NCBI GenBank assembly: GCA_002082245.2 | Contig: NBTC02000002.1 | Span: 2,046,001-2,110,000, forward strand | Source of the DNA: Yersinia enterocolitica | GTDB taxonomy: Bacteria; Pseudomonadota; Gammaproteobacteria; Enterobacterales; Enterobacteriaceae | Direction: 5' to 3' | DNA: 64,000 nt | Shown: piece after piece, positions 29,757-40,740 of the stretch | Layout: each line of letters starts with the position of its first letter | How positions within the stretch are numbered: position 1 is the stretch's first letter | Translations under genes and position numbers: made by a program | Notes under the pieces: generated by a model | Databases searched by the model: none | Told to the model about the DNA's origin: nothing | Seen by the model: only the letters and a program-made list of their open reading frames with translations

Positions 29757-30782
29757 TTAATTGTTTTTCACACCCGCATCAAGCTTATAATCCAAATATA
29801 TAATTGGAGCATAGGCAATAATCAAAGCAACCATTGGATTAATGGTATTTAGTCCGACGAGCAATGCAATAGGGAATAACCAAACAATATTTATAACGAT
29901 AGCAGATAATGTAACTGGTAAATGTCTTTTAAATCTTCTGGATGCAATCTGGTAACCATGACTTCGATGAGCTTCATAAACTTTAAAACCACCCAAAATT
30001 CTACGAATGAGAGTCCATGTTGCATCGACAATAAATAGACCCAACAGGATCAACCAACAGAAGAAAAATTTTGATTCTATCCAACCGGCACTTATCGCTA
30101 GAGAGCCTATGATTAATCCCAGAAAACCACTACCTGCGTCTCCCATAAATATTTTTGCAGGAGGGAAATTCCATAATAAAAACCCTAAGACAGTCACCGC
30201 CAGCAACCAAAGAACCAGATAGTTATCTAAGCCAACTTTATCACCACTAATTATATAGATCACGATCGCACCGAGACTGACCATTACGGCTTGAGCACTC
30301 GCCAAACCATCAATACCATCCATGAAATTATAGAGATTAAGCATCCATACCAAAAATAGCAGGCCCAAAATGTTACCGACAATACCCAAATAGATTATTG
30401 TCCCAAAAATAGTTAATGGCGGGAAACCGCCTAGACAAAACAATAAAAATGCTGCTGAAGAAAAATGTGCCATGAGACGCCAACGAGCAGCAATATGCCC
30501 GTGGTCATCCCAAAATCCGACTATAGCAATTACCCCACCAGAGACAATTAACCCGACTGTCGTAAGAGTCGTTAAATAACCTTGAAAATAAAAAATCGCT
30601 AAGCCGATTAAAAAAATTATAACAATAGCAACACCACCACCTCTTGGCGTTGGAATTACATGTGAACTACGTGAGTTAGGAGTATCAATAATATTATTTT
30701 TAAAGGCGTAAATTCGTAATAAATACGTTAGTACAAATGACACAATCAGAAAAAAAAGTAGTAATAACATTACAGTTGGCAT
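29757..30782 (-). CDS. wbcO: Undecaprenyl-phosphate sugar-1-phosphate transferase WbcO
   Basis: WecA/WbpL-type polytopic membrane enzyme of 341 residues that transfers the first sugar phosphate onto undecaprenyl phosphate at the cytoplasmic face. The family motifs SSHVIPTPRGGG, the Asp-rich NFMDGIDGLAS and GDAGSGFLGL, and HRSHGYQ near the end are visible among about ten membrane helices. The ATG at 30782 has a G-rich ribosome site (GGGGGGG) four bases upstream. It acts on the product of WbcP encoded just downstream. Confidence 0.88.
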   Translation of the reverse strand: MPTVMLLLLFFLIVSFVLTYLLRIYAFKNNIIDTPNSRSSHVIPTPRGGGVAIVIIFLIGLAIFYFQGYLTTLTTVGLIVSGGVIAIVGFWDDHGHIAARWRLMAHFSSAAFLLFCLGGFPPLTIFGTIIYLGIVGNILGLLFLVWMLNLYNFMDGIDGLASAQAVMVSLGAIVIYIISGDKVGLDNYLVLWLLAVTVLGFLLWNFPPAKIFMGDAGSGFLGLIIGSLAISAGWIESKFFFCWLILLGLFIVDATWTLIRRILGGFKVYEAHRSHGYQIASRRFKRHLPVTLSAIVINIVWLFPIALLVGLNTINPMVALIIAYAPIIYLDYKLDAGVKNN

Positions 30783-30874
30783 ATACCCCCCCCAGAAAAA
30801 CCGCATAGACGTGATAATTAAAACAATAAACACTGATATTTTTTAGTTTCCTTACAAAAAAATAAATTAAACTC

Positions 30875-31978
30875 TTATTTTCTGCAAGAAGTATATATAG
30901 ATATCCAGTGGTCAACTATTTTATCAATAGAATTTGTTTTTACGATACGCGCTCTAACTTTTTCGCCTAACGATACTTTATCGTCATCAGATAAATTTAT
31001 CATTTTATATATAGCATTAGACAAAGCGTCAGGATCTTTAACTGGGACAACAGCGCCACATTCACCTAAAGCCTCCTTAATACCACCAGAGTCTGTAGCA
31101 ACAATTAACTTTTTACATGCCATCGCTTCAGTAATAACCAGCGGAAACCCTTCCCATTCGGAAGACAACACGAAAATATCGGTAGCACACATTAGTTGCT
31201 GGATGTCATCCCTGCGTCCAAGAAAGGTAACGTACTGCTCAATAGCAAGTTCACTGGCCATGTTTTTAAGATAACTATCAAGATGACCCGTTCCCACAAT
31301 GAATAGTCGTGGAATAATTTTATAGCTATAATTTTTGAGAAGTAAAGAGTATGCATTCAGTAAGTTTGGATAATCTTTTGCTTCCATTAACCTTCCAACA
31401 CTCAATAGCATTGGTGTCTCATCTGATATAGCTAACTCAGCTCTTTTCGTCTGTCTATCACTTACCGAAAAATCAAATTGAGAGGTATCAATTCCATTTG
31501 TTACCACAATCATTCTATTGGCAGTAGAAGCCCGTTTGCTAACAAAAGAATCAACAGCATCCTGGCTAACATTAGTGGATAGCGAAGCGAGACGGTCAGT
31601 ATATCTATACGCTAACATTCTCAGCATACTACCTTCATTAGTATTATGCGCAGTACATATTAAAACTGGAATTTTGGTGAATAGTCGAAGTATCCGGGAG
31701 AATATGTTGGCATGAAACATATGACTATGAATGACATCAGGTTTAAATTTCTTTATTATTTGTCTAGCTTTGAAGAATCCATTACATAGATTAAAAATGC
31801 TCTTATCTAAATTTAACTCTCTCAGGTGGATACCCTGTTCAGGCCTTACCACCGTCTCACCTGTCAGCGATATGATCATGACATTATGGCCAGCCGAAAG
31901 CATCTTATTCGCGAGCAAGACCGTCTGTTTTTCAGCCCCCCCCATACCTAACCCTGTAATAATGTATAATAAATTCAC
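30875..31978 (-). CDS. wbcN: Outer-core glycosyltransferase WbcN (GT4)
   Basis: GT4-family transferase of about 367 residues. It has N-terminal GLGMGGAEKQ, phosphate-binding LLSVGRLMEAKDYPNL at the start of the C-terminal half, and SSEWEGFPLVITEAMA (donor E-x7-E motif). A GTG at 31978 is preceded by AAGAAGA at good spacing; a TTG at 31996 would add six residues. The cluster position matches WbcN. The linkage made is not readable from sequence. Confidence 0.8.
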   Translation of the reverse strand: MNLLYIITGLGMGGAEKQTVLLANKMLSAGHNVMIISLTGETVVRPEQGIHLRELNLDKSIFNLCNGFFKARQIIKKFKPDVIHSHMFHANIFSRILRLFTKIPVLICTAHNTNEGSMLRMLAYRYTDRLASLSTNVSQDAVDSFVSKRASTANRMIVVTNGIDTSQFDFSVSDRQTKRAELAISDETPMLLSVGRLMEAKDYPNLLNAYSLLLKNYSYKIIPRLFIVGTGHLDSYLKNMASELAIEQYVTFLGRRDDIQQLMCATDIFVLSSEWEGFPLVITEAMACKKLIVATDSGGIKEALGECGAVVPVKDPDALSNAIYKMINLSDDDKVSLGEKVRARIVKTNSIDKIVDHWISIYTSCRK

Positions 31979-32009
31979 TGGTATCTTCTTATCCAATTGG
32001 AGTTAAATT

Positions 32010-33104
32010 CTAAACTCTATTTTCACTCATTAACATTTCGATCAAGTTTTTCCATTTATTTCCGATCGTAGACTCTATTCTATACTGTTCTGCATTCTCT
32101 AATGATTTAATTGACATGGTTTCTCTTAATTCTTCATTATTAATCAGTATGAGAAGTTTTTTTACGAATTTATCACTATCATCAAAGGGTATAATAAATC
32201 CATCCTCATGGTCAGTGATGAGTTCTGAAGGGCCAGTATCGCAATCATAAGCTATTATCGGTAGTCCACTTGCTTTAGCTTCAAGCAAAACCATAGGGAA
32301 TCCTTCGAACCGAGAAGTCATTACATAGATATTAGACTGATTATATAACTCTCTCACATAAGGAGTAGTGGGTAGTAACTCTATATTCTTAAGATTTAAT
32401 CTCTTTATTTTATCTAATAAAAATTGCTTATCCTCACCATCACCTGCGATTATAAGTTTCCAGTCACGATTTTCCTCTTGTACTTTAGCCCAAATATCGA
32501 TTAAGAGATCAAAACCCTTCAGGTAAGTAAATCGTCCTAGAGCCAAAACATTTTTTGATTTTTTTTTAATTAGTTTATCTTTTACATCAAAGGGCAATGG
32601 ATTAGGTATCGATATTATTCTTTCTGGATATTTATTTTCTTCTAGCCAATACTGGCGATCTTTTTCTGTTAGCGTGACTACTGCGTCAGCATATTTGGCT
32701 GCTACTTTCCTGGCTAGTTTTCGTGACTTTATATTTAGATCATTTTTATAATTAAAATGTTCCCACGAGATATGTTTTGTTTTGGTTCCTAATAAAGCTG
32801 TAGTACTAAATAATGCTAACATTGTATCAACATCAATCAAAACATCGATTGATTCATCTATTAAGATACGGCGTAATCTAAAAACGACAGACAAATAAGC
32901 AAGTGAGAAGCGTTTTTTTTTATCAAAAAGTGATACGATTTTTATTCTTTCATCTGCATGAAAAAAAGGCGAAGCATTACCACTTAAACTGATAATAATA
33001 ACCCGATAGCCATCTTTAACCAGATAGTTAGCAAGAGCTAAACTGACTCTCTCAGTACCACCGGTGAGACTAATATCGCCACCAAAGAAAGCAATTACTT
33101 TCAT
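32010..33104 (-). CDS. wbcM: Outer-core glycosyltransferase WbcM (GT4)
   Basis: 364-residue GT4-type transferase with GGTERVSLALANYL near the N-terminus, LALGRFTYLKGFDLL at the second domain and SRFEGFPMVLLEAKA as the donor-site motif. Its ATG overlaps the wbcL stop by four bases (ATGA) and has AAGGGA upstream, so translation is coupled to wbcL. Position in the operon matches WbcM. It is A+T-rich with many rare codons. Confidence 0.8.
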   Translation of the reverse strand: MKVIAFFGGDISLTGGTERVSLALANYLVKDGYRVIIISLSGNASPFFHADERIKIVSLFDKKKRFSLAYLSVVFRLRRILIDESIDVLIDVDTMLALFSTTALLGTKTKHISWEHFNYKNDLNIKSRKLARKVAAKYADAVVTLTEKDRQYWLEENKYPERIISIPNPLPFDVKDKLIKKKSKNVLALGRFTYLKGFDLLIDIWAKVQEENRDWKLIIAGDGEDKQFLLDKIKRLNLKNIELLPTTPYVRELYNQSNIYVMTSRFEGFPMVLLEAKASGLPIIAYDCDTGPSELITDHEDGFIIPFDDSDKFVKKLLILINNEELRETMSIKSLENAEQYRIESTIGNKWKNLIEMLMSENRV

Positions 33105-33991
33105 GAAATCCCTTGTTGTGACTTAATTTTACGAATTATTACACCAGGCAGTGTAACAATTTTAAGTAAGAGTGAATTTTTTTCTTCAATTACATACTTC
33201 TCATCCATCATAGCGATAGCCTGATTAATACGTATGATAGTTTTTATAAAATCCAATGGCCTATATAACCATACAACCTTTGGAGTATTACCCAGTAATG
33301 CCTTACGCGAGATATAATGGCCTATTGCATGCTTTTTTATTGAGGACTGACTGAGCCGGTTCGTTTTCTCATCATCAAAAAAGATGCGAACTGGAATTGA
33401 ACTATAAAAAAATGAATACTCTTTAGATATCGTACTATAAAACCAAATTTCAGGAATAAAATTAATTCCTGGCTTAACTGGATAATAATATTTTTGTAAG
33501 TACTCTGTTTTAAACAAATCAATTCTCTCACCACGGATACCTGAACGAAACTCATCTAACCATGAGCTTTTCTTATCTTCATTGGATAAGTAATAATTAT
33601 TAGGTTTCATTGTTTCTGAGCTAACAGACAAAGCTCTTATACCAATAATGTCTTTATCATCCAGTACTTTTGTTATTGAAAGTAATTTGCTTATTGAACC
33701 ACTAATAAGAGCATCATCGGAATCCAACCCGATAAAATACTCACCACTCGCATTCTCTACCGCCTTATTCCAAGCAGCTTGCTTCCCACTATTATCTTGA
33801 TAGATATACCTTATTTTTATTCTATTTTCATTTTGAAAATTATTTACAACATCAATTGTGTTATCTATCGAACCATCATCAATTATTAACCACTCAATAT
33901 CATTTCTATTTTGCTCTAATATGGAAAGATAGCAGCGCTTTAGCACTTTAGCTCTATTAAAAGTAGGAGTAAATATAGTAACAGTAACCAT
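33101..33991 (-). CDS. wbcL: Outer-core glycosyltransferase WbcL (GT2)
   Basis: 296-residue GT-A/GT2 enzyme. The N-terminal FTPTFNRAKVLKRCYLSIL, the IIDDGSIDNT nucleotide-binding segment near 36-46 and the metal-binding GLDSDDALI motif (DXD-like, near 93-97) are typical. GAGGTG precedes the ATG. It starts one base after the wbcK stop and overlaps wbcM by ATGA. It is assigned to WbcL by cluster order. Confidence 0.8.
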   Translation of the reverse strand: MVTVTIFTPTFNRAKVLKRCYLSILEQNRNDIEWLIIDDGSIDNTIDVVNNFQNENRIKIRYIYQDNSGKQAAWNKAVENASGEYFIGLDSDDALISGSISKLLSITKVLDDKDIIGIRALSVSSETMKPNNYYLSNEDKKSSWLDEFRSGIRGERIDLFKTEYLQKYYYPVKPGINFIPEIWFYSTISKEYSFFYSSIPVRIFFDDEKTNRLSQSSIKKHAIGHYISRKALLGNTPKVVWLYRPLDFIKTIIRINQAIAMMDEKYVIEEKNSLLLKIVTLPGVIIRKIKSQQGIS

Positions 33992-33992
33992 A

Positions 33993-34949
33993 CTATTTTT
34001 TCACCTCATTTTTAACAGCCGAAACCAATCGATAAAACATTATATCGCTAAATATATAATATAAAATAGACTTTATGTTACCTGAAGAAATAATTGGCCT
34101 TAATGATATTATTTCGAAAGATTTCCTATAACTCCTCAGTGCTGTTTTTTTATCAATATGGTATATTCTGGCACATTTAGATATATGAGATACAAATACA
34201 CTTGCGATAATCGCAGTCCAATATCTACTATGATATTTTATATACTGATCTTTAAATCTTAACAGCCCGACCTCGCTATCATCAAGATCTGAAACATTCA
34301 GGTTTTTAGTAATACTATTTGGATTTTGTCTATATTTAACAATGTAATCCTTACTTTCATAGATGGATTCACATTTACTAATTAAAATAGGAAAAATCAA
34401 TTGATCTTCAAATCTACGTCCAACATCAAAAATTATATTGTCAAAGATATTTTTATTAAAAACACACCGCCAGAGATAAAACATTTCACTATTGGCTATA
34501 CCAATCTTAACTGATTCTAGATTACTTTTAGTGAATTCATTCTTATTTATTAAATCGAATTTATTTTCTTTACCTTCAGTTAATTCAATGTAGTTAAATA
34601 ATATACAATCAGGTGCATTTTTTATAATTATTTTTTTGATACTAGAATATATTTTATCGCACCAGATATCATCAGCATCGACAAAGACTATATAATCTCC
34701 TGTGGCGATCTCTACACCTTTATTTCGCACTACGGATACACCTGAATTATCTTGTGACAAATATTTAAAGTCATATATTTTACTATATTTACTGATTATA
34801 TCAGCAGAGTTATCAGTTGAACCATCATTGATAATGATAACTTCAAGCATGTTATCCCATTGTGAAAATACAGAAATTAGGCATGACTCAAGATACTTAC
34901 CAGCATTATAGACAGGTATAATCAACGAAAGTATTTTTTTATTATCCAT
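33993..34949 (-). CDS. wbcK: Outer-core glycosyltransferase WbcK (GT2)
   Basis: GT2-family transferase of about 318 residues with LSLIIPVYNAGKYLESCL, IINDGSTDNS and the DXD-type VDADDIWC. The ATG at 34949 is preferred (GAGA upstream); it overlaps the wzx stop by eight bases, so it is translationally coupled. An ATG at 34973 would add eight residues inside wzx. Assigned to WbcK by order. The C-terminal third carries no motif I recognise. Confidence 0.8.
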   Translation of the reverse strand: MDNKKILSLIIPVYNAGKYLESCLISVFSQWDNMLEVIIINDGSTDNSADIISKYSKIYDFKYLSQDNSGVSVVRNKGVEIATGDYIVFVDADDIWCDKIYSSIKKIIIKNAPDCILFNYIELTEGKENKFDLINKNEFTKSNLESVKIGIANSEMFYLWRCVFNKNIFDNIIFDVGRRFEDQLIFPILISKCESIYESKDYIVKYRQNPNSITKNLNVSDLDDSEVGLLRFKDQYIKYHSRYWTAIIASVFVSHISKCARIYHIDKKTALRSYRKSFEIISLRPIISSGNIKSILYYIFSDIMFYRLVSAVKNEVKK

Positions 34950-36198
34950 GTTTGTTTCTCGAAAGTATTTCAAATAAGAGATTTTTTCTCTTAAGAATAA
35001 TAATCAAACATATAAATGATAAAGCCTCAATAGTAATAATTGAAATAATACCGCCCCAAGCTCCATATTTAGAGGCAAGATATGCACAAAGAGGGATATG
35101 AATTACTGCCGAAATCATTGGTAAAATCGTATAAGATTTCTTATACCCATGAGGTAATAAAATGTAGTTAGCTAGTACAGTCGATTGTATAACCAGAATA
35201 TAAACAGGAGAAAATAAAATTAAAAGTGTTGATACCTCCGAATATTCAGAGCCAAACATTATTTTAGTAATCAATTTAGAGAAAACTATGACACAAATTG
35301 TTATAGCAATGCACAAGCCACCCTGCCAATAGAAAATCTTTCTGATTAAAGAGTAGGCCTCTTCTTTTTTATTAACCAATAACGAATTTATTCTGGGGTA
35401 AAATGCATTTCCTAGAACTAAAAATACACCTAAAATAGCCCCTTTAACTCTATCAGCTGCCGTAAATATACTGACTTCATAAACATTACTGAATATACCA
35501 ATTATAATTGTCGTACTCATGGTATAAAGACTAATAGATAATGTTGCAAAAAATATCGGGAAAGAATCTTTTAATGTATGCGCTATCTTTAGACTAGAGA
35601 AGTTAACTACTCTTACAAGTTTTTTCCGATATATATATATTATTGCTATGATACCAGCCAATAAATTCATTGACGATTGAATTATTACTGCATATTTTAT
35701 ATCCGCATCACTGTGAACAAAAATAAAAAATAAAGGTAGCATTGATAGCTTTGCTACTATCATTAAATTTGTCACAACAGATAGTTTTTCTATGCCTTGG
35801 AAAAACCACGCAGGCATTAACGTGGTACCAATTAACATTAATACAGTATAAATCAACTCACTTTGGATAACAGCATGCGTACTTGTAATCGTAAGTAAAA
35901 TAATTATAAGAATTGAAATGACGCATAATATTGATTTGGAATAAAGTGTTTCAAAAAAAACTTTAGATATATATTCTGGATTATCTTGATGTTCAGCAAT
36001 TTTCTTCGAGGCCGATAAATTAAATCCAAAATCTATTAAAATAACAAAATACTGTGCTAAAGAAAGAGTAAGGCTATAGATACCGAAACCTTCCACGCCC
36101 AAAACTCGAGTTAAATATGGCAATGTAAGGAGTGGAATAATATAGTTACTGCCTTGTAATAGAAGTAAAGAAAATATATTTCTTCGTAAAACTGACAT
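34942..36198 (-). CDS. wzx: Outer-core oligosaccharide flippase Wzx
   Basis: MATE/MOP-superfamily exporter of 418 residues with about 12 hydrophobic helices and the typical N-terminus RRNIFSLLLLQGSNYIIPLLTLPYLTRVLG. It flips the undecaprenyl-linked outer-core oligosaccharide to the periplasm. The ATG at 36198 has GGA at good spacing; an ATG two codons upstream is also open. It is the first gene of the operon, downstream of JUMPstart. No O-antigen polymerase (wzy) follows, consistent with a single-unit outer core. Confidence 0.87.
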   Translation of the reverse strand: MSVLRRNIFSLLLLQGSNYIIPLLTLPYLTRVLGVEGFGIYSLTLSLAQYFVILIDFGFNLSASKKIAEHQDNPEYISKVFFETLYSKSILCVISILIIILLTITSTHAVIQSELIYTVLMLIGTTLMPAWFFQGIEKLSVVTNLMIVAKLSMLPLFFIFVHSDADIKYAVIIQSSMNLLAGIIAIIYIYRKKLVRVVNFSSLKIAHTLKDSFPIFFATLSISLYTMSTTIIIGIFSNVYEVSIFTAADRVKGAILGVFLVLGNAFYPRINSLLVNKKEEAYSLIRKIFYWQGGLCIAITICVIVFSKLITKIMFGSEYSEVSTLLILFSPVYILVIQSTVLANYILLPHGYKKSYTILPMISAVIHIPLCAYLASKYGAWGGIISIITIEALSFICLIIILKRKNLLFEILSRNKHG

Positions 36199-36204
36199 TT
36201 TCAT

Positions 36205-36548
36205 TTCCAGTTATTGGATTAGACTATATTGTTCATGATTGCTAAAGATACTCAATTATTTTTATCTCTCATAATACAGAGTATATCTCTCAAAAATATA
36301 TAAATTCAAATCGTGAAAAATAAAATCACGCTACCGCCCTTGGCTTAACAGCTACCAATGCACTACTCTAAAACTTCAGTCTTTTGCTCAACTTAAAAAT
36401 CAAATAAAAACAAACAGTTAAGTCACATACTTACATACCTGTTGTTTATAAAAGCCTAATTCTCATACATCTAAACAGGCATTACAAGAGAAAGGAGTAG
36501 GTAAATATGTAATCACATATCATTAATATACCAATCGATACATAAAAA
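36205..36548. other. hemH-wzx intergenic region (outer-core operon leader)
   Basis: 344 bp A+T-rich stretch without a gene. It holds the leader of the leftward outer-core operon, including JUMPstart/ops. The operon promoter should lie right of 36363, but I could not choose one with confidence. Confidence 0.6.
36327..36363 (-). promoter_or_regulatory. JUMPstart element with ops (RfaH recruitment site)
   Basis: Minus strand reads GTGCATTGGTAGCTGTTAAG then CCAAGGGCGGTAGCGTG, nearly the 39-bp JUMPstart consensus. The ops octamer-type core GGCGGTAGCGTG lies at 36327-36338. It is about 130 bp upstream of wzx. This predicts RfaH-dependent antitermination of the long outer-core operon. Confidence 0.93.
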
Positions 36549-37529
36549 TTACGAATTAAGAGATAGTTGAGCAATTTCTTGTTTTATCAACTGTTCTAAA
36601 AGGTCTATATGCCCCTCATCGTCGTTCAACGCAGGAATATATTCAAATTTCTCGCCACCGGCGTGCATGAAAATCTCCCGGTTCTGCTCCTTGATCTCCT
36701 CCAGTGTTTCAAGACAATCAGCAGAGAAACCAGGGCAGATCAGCTGAATATGCTTAATACCTTGGGCGGGGAGACTTTTTAATGTCTCGTCGGTATAAGG
36801 CGTCAACCAAGGTTCACGACCAAAGCGAGACTGATATGTCATCATGATATTTTCGGCTGGCAACACCAATTTGCCACGTAACGCGCGGCTAGTATCTTCA
36901 CAACGTTGTGGATAATCATCCCCCAGTTGAGCATAGCGCTTAGGAATACCATGGAAGGAAAGTATTAGTCTGTCAGGTTTGCCATGCTGCGCAAAAGCAC
37001 GTTCAACACTTTGCTGTAATGCCGAAATATAGGTGGGATGTTCGGCATAATCACGGATAAAAGAAACCGATGGTAACCGACGATATCCTTTCAGAATACG
37101 GGCAACAGCGTCCCACACAGCGGCACTGGTCGAACAGGAATATTGCGGATAAAGCGGCAAAACCACCAGCTTAGTCACACCTTGGGCTAATAACTTATCG
37201 ATAGCATCTGGCAGATTTGGTGAGCCATAACTCATACCTAACTCAACCGGGATCTCTGGCATACGTGCCGCCAATGCTTTCCGTTGCCGCCGACTATAGA
37301 CCAATAACGGTGACCCTTCGTCCATCCAGACTGATTGGTATAATTTAGCCACGCGAGGAGATCGAATAGGCAAAATGACACCGCGTAACAGAGGCCACCA
37401 CAGCCACGGGGAAGTATCAACCACCCGGCGGTCACTCAGGAACTCAGTCAGATAGCGTTTTACTGCTTGCGGTGTTGGGGCGTCCGGTGTCCCCAAGTTG
37501 ACCATTAATACGCCGAGCTTACTTTGCAT
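36549..37529 (-). CDS. hemH: Ferrochelatase
   Basis: Inserts Fe(II) into protoporphyrin IX in the last step of haem synthesis; membrane-associated in the cytosol. 326 residues (E. coli 320). Conserved segments are [15 protein letters not shown], the catalytic His in [12 protein letters not shown] near 196, and [15 protein letters not shown] near 260-275. It marks the upstream border of the hemH-gsk polysaccharide locus. Confidence 0.97.
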   Translation of the reverse strand: MQSKLGVLMVNLGTPDAPTPQAVKRYLTEFLSDRRVVDTSPWLWWPLLRGVILPIRSPRVAKLYQSVWMDEGSPLLVYSRRQRKALAARMPEIPVELGMSYGSPNLPDAIDKLLAQGVTKLVVLPLYPQYSCSTSAAVWDAVARILKGYRRLPSVSFIRDYAEHPTYISALQQSVERAFAQHGKPDRLILSFHGIPKRYAQLGDDYPQRCEDTSRALRGKLVLPAENIMMTYQSRFGREPWLTPYTDETLKSLPAQGIKHIQLICPGFSADCLETLEEIKEQNREIFMHAGGEKFEYIPALNDDEGHIDLLEQLIKQEIAQLSLNS

Positions 37530-37609
37530 GATGCAAAATCCTTGTGGGGGATATTACGCTTATTATTCGAGCTTACGAATAAGTCTTCAACGAGATCCGT
37601 AAAACGAGA

Positions 37610-37630
37610 AAGGCGACCTTAGGCCGCCTT
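37610..37630 (-). terminator. adk terminator
   Basis: On the minus strand, AAGGCGGCC pairs with GGTCGCCTT (one G-U) around a 3-nt loop, followed by TCTCGTTTT. It lies just after the adk stop. Confidence 0.75.
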
Positions 37631-37650
37631 AGCTATCTTACCATCCAGAA

Positions 37651-38334
<684 letters not shown>

Positions 38335-38339
38335 TTACT

Positions 38340-38600
38340 TAGAGCCTATCCCATTAGGGCTATTTTATTTGCCATTTTGAACCAAGGCAGTGCTCAGGAT
38401 CCTCACGTACGATGTGTACGCTCCGGCTCTTCCGCGCTGTCCATGTTAAAACTGGCTGCAACAATGACGCCAACGGGGATAAGCTCTTAAAAAAATCGAA
38501 ATTGCGGAAAACAAGCAACCATACCATTTTCAGGGGGGTTGGCTCAAGGCGCGCGAGGCCGGTTAGCAGGAGAGAATCAATGACATCCAGGAGAAATAAA
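38340..38600. repeat. Possible dispersed Yersinia repeat in the htpG-adk gap
   Basis: Begins GAGCCTATCCCATTAGGGCT, which contains AGCCTA/TAGGGCT inverted arms. It then has a G+C-richer segment (CTCACGTACGATGTGTACGCT, CGGCTCTTCCGCGCTGTCC) with the look of an intergenic repeat I associate with Yersinia and Serratia. No second copy occurs in this window, so repeat status is from memory only. Weak short frames on both strands lack homology. Confidence 0.35.
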
Positions 38601-38623
38601 AAAACAACCCATTGAAAATAAAT

Positions 38624-38659
38624 AAAAAAACGCCTCAGATAACACATCTATCTGAGGCG
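38624..38659 (-). terminator. htpG terminator
   Basis: Perfect 10-bp stem CGCCTCAGAT (38631-38640) / ATCTGAGGCG (38650-38659), followed on the minus strand by T7. Confidence 0.92.
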
Positions 38660-38672
38660 TTCTATTACTCAA

Positions 38673-40547
38673 TTAAGCCGTTAATAACTGATTCATTCTG
38701 CGGATAAACTGGTTAGGATCATCTAATGTTCCCCGTTCAGCTAACAGCGATTGATCCAGTAATAACTCTACCCATTCAGCAAACTGAGCATCGTCAGTCA
38801 CATCAGCAGCGCGTTTAACCAAGCTATGTTCAGGATTTAATTCAAAGATATACTTCACTTCTGGTGCCTGTTGGCCCGCAGCAGCAAACAATTTCGCCAT
38901 CTGCGTACTCATTTCATCGGCATCAGTCGTCACTATCGCTGGCGTATCCGTCAAACGATGCGTCAGGCGGACATCTTTCACGCGTTCGCCCAGCAGGGTT
39001 TTAACCCGCTCAACGAATGGCTCCAGCGCTTTATCGGCCTCTTGCTGATCTGGACGCTCTTCATCTGCCAGCTTATTCAGTGAGTCATCTGCTTTGCTGA
39101 CTGACTGGAAAACTTTACCGTCAAACTCGGTCAGGTAGCTCATCATCCATTCATCGATGCGATCAGATAACAGCAATACTTCAATGCCTTTTTTGCGGAA
39201 CAGTTCCAGATGAGGGCTGTTCTTCGCCGCAGCATAGCTGTCAGCAGTGATGTAATAAATCTTCTCCTGCCCTTCAGTCATACGGCTGACATAATCTTCC
39301 AAAGACACTGTCTGCGCTGAGCTGTCGGTATGGGTTGAAGCAAAGCGTAGTAACTTGGCAATAGTTTCTTTATTGCTACCGTCTTCCGCTGGGCCTTCCT
39401 TAAGCGCCATACCGAACTGCTGCCAGAACTGCTGATATTTCTCAGCATCATCTTTAGCCAGTTTTTCCAGCATTTGCAGCACACGTTTAGTCAGCGCACT
39501 ACGTAGATTCTGAGTAATGCGGCTGTCTTGCAGAATCTCACGCGAGACGTTCAGCGGTAGATCATTAGAATCTATTAAACCACGAACAAAACGCAGGTAA
39601 TTCGGCATGAACTGCTCAGCATCATCCATAATGAACACGCGCTGCACGTAAAGTTTCAAACCATGCTTATGGTCGCGATTCCACATATCCCACGGGGCCT
39701 GAGCTGGGATATACAGCAAGCTGGTATACTCCTGCTTACCTTCGACGCGGTTATGGCTCCAACTCATCGGGTCGGTGAAATCATGCGCGATATGTTTATA
39801 GAATGCTTTATATTCGTCGTCAGTAATCTCTGCTTTGCCGCGCGTCCATAATGCCTGAGCTTTATTGATTTTCTCCCAGGTGACCGTGCCGTCTTCTTCA
39901 TTTTTGCTTTGAATTTCAACTGGCAAAGCAATATGGTCTGAATATTTACTGATGACTGAGCGCAAGCGCCAATCATCCAAATACTCGTCTTCACCTTCAC
40001 GCAGATGCAGGGTTATCTCTGTACCACGCTCTTCTTTGGTGATATCCGCGATGGTGTAGTCACCCTCGCCTGCCGATTCCCAGAATACGCCAGCATCAGC
40101 AGGCGCACCGGCTGCACGGGTACGGACGGTGACTTTATCTGCCACAATAAATGCGGAGTAGAAACCGACACCAAACTGGCCGATTAATTGGCTATCTTTG
40201 GCTTGATCTGAACCAATAGACTCAAGGAATGCTTTGGTCCCTGACTTCGCGATGGTACCAAGATTATCAATAACTTCGTCACGGCTCATACCGATGCCGT
40301 TATCACTTAGAGTCAAAGTACGCTTTTCTTTATCAAAAGATAAACGCACTCTCAGCTCACCGTCGCCCTCAAATAATTCAGGATTAGACAGCGCGCGGAA
40401 ACGCAGTTTGTCTGCCGCATCAGAGGCATTAGAGATCAACTCGCGCAAGAAAATTTCTTTATTGGAATAAAGCGAGTGAATCATCAAATGGAGGAGTTGT
40501 TTTATTTCAGACTGGAATCCACGGGTTTCTTGACCTTTCATACTCAT
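38673..40547 (-). CDS. htpG: Hsp90-family chaperone HtpG
   Basis: Cytosolic Hsp90 homologue of 624 residues, the E. coli length. The GHKL ATPase motifs are [14 protein letters not shown], the DNGIGM motif near residue 80-90 and [11 protein letters not shown]; the middle domain has [11 protein letters not shown]. The start at 40547 (MSMKGQ) has GAGG six bases upstream; MKGQ two codons in is the alternative. Probably sigma-32 controlled as in other enterobacteria. Confidence 0.97.
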   Translation of the reverse strand: MSMKGQETRGFQSEIKQLLHLMIHSLYSNKEIFLRELISNASDAADKLRFRALSNPELFEGDGELRVRLSFDKEKRTLTLSDNGIGMSRDEVIDNLGTIAKSGTKAFLESIGSDQAKDSQLIGQFGVGFYSAFIVADKVTVRTRAAGAPADAGVFWESAGEGDYTIADITKEERGTEITLHLREGEDEYLDDWRLRSVISKYSDHIALPVEIQSKNEEDGTVTWEKINKAQALWTRGKAEITDDEYKAFYKHIAHDFTDPMSWSHNRVEGKQEYTSLLYIPAQAPWDMWNRDHKHGLKLYVQRVFIMDDAEQFMPNYLRFVRGLIDSNDLPLNVSREILQDSRITQNLRSALTKRVLQMLEKLAKDDAEKYQQFWQQFGMALKEGPAEDGSNKETIAKLLRFASTHTDSSAQTVSLEDYVSRMTEGQEKIYYITADSYAAAKNSPHLELFRKKGIEVLLLSDRIDEWMMSYLTEFDGKVFQSVSKADDSLNKLADEERPDQQEADKALEPFVERVKTLLGERVKDVRLTHRLTDTPAIVTTDADEMSTQMAKLFAAAGQQAPEVKYIFELNPEHSLVKRAADVTDDAQFAEWVELLLDQSLLAERGTLDDPNQFIRRMNQLLTA

Positions 40548-40659
40548 TAATTACCTCAATCCAAATTACCGACAGGTACATAAAATCGAACAATGAGTAT
40601 CAGATGGGGCCAATAGGTGAAAGTTTCAAGTATGAGGATAGAAAAAAATAGAGAATCGA

Positions 40660-40724
40660 GGGCGATTGACTTATTATCCCTAACGAATTTATTCGTAAGA
40701 TAATCAATAACAAGACTGTCGCCC
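40660..40724. terminator. Nested inverted repeats between recR and htpG
   Basis: GGGCGA (40660-40665) / TCGCCC (40719-40724) enclose an inner ACGAAT/ATTCGT stem (40683-40688 with 40691-40696) and a partial GATT..TTATC/GATAATC match. The foldable structure follows the recR stop on the minus strand; termination is a guess. Confidence 0.4.
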
Positions 40725-40740
40725 ACAATAAATAATGGGA

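Noticed and set aside
38360..38647. Short frames on both strands in the adk-htpG gap
   Set aside because: They overlap the htpG terminator or a probable repeat and show no protein-like conservation.
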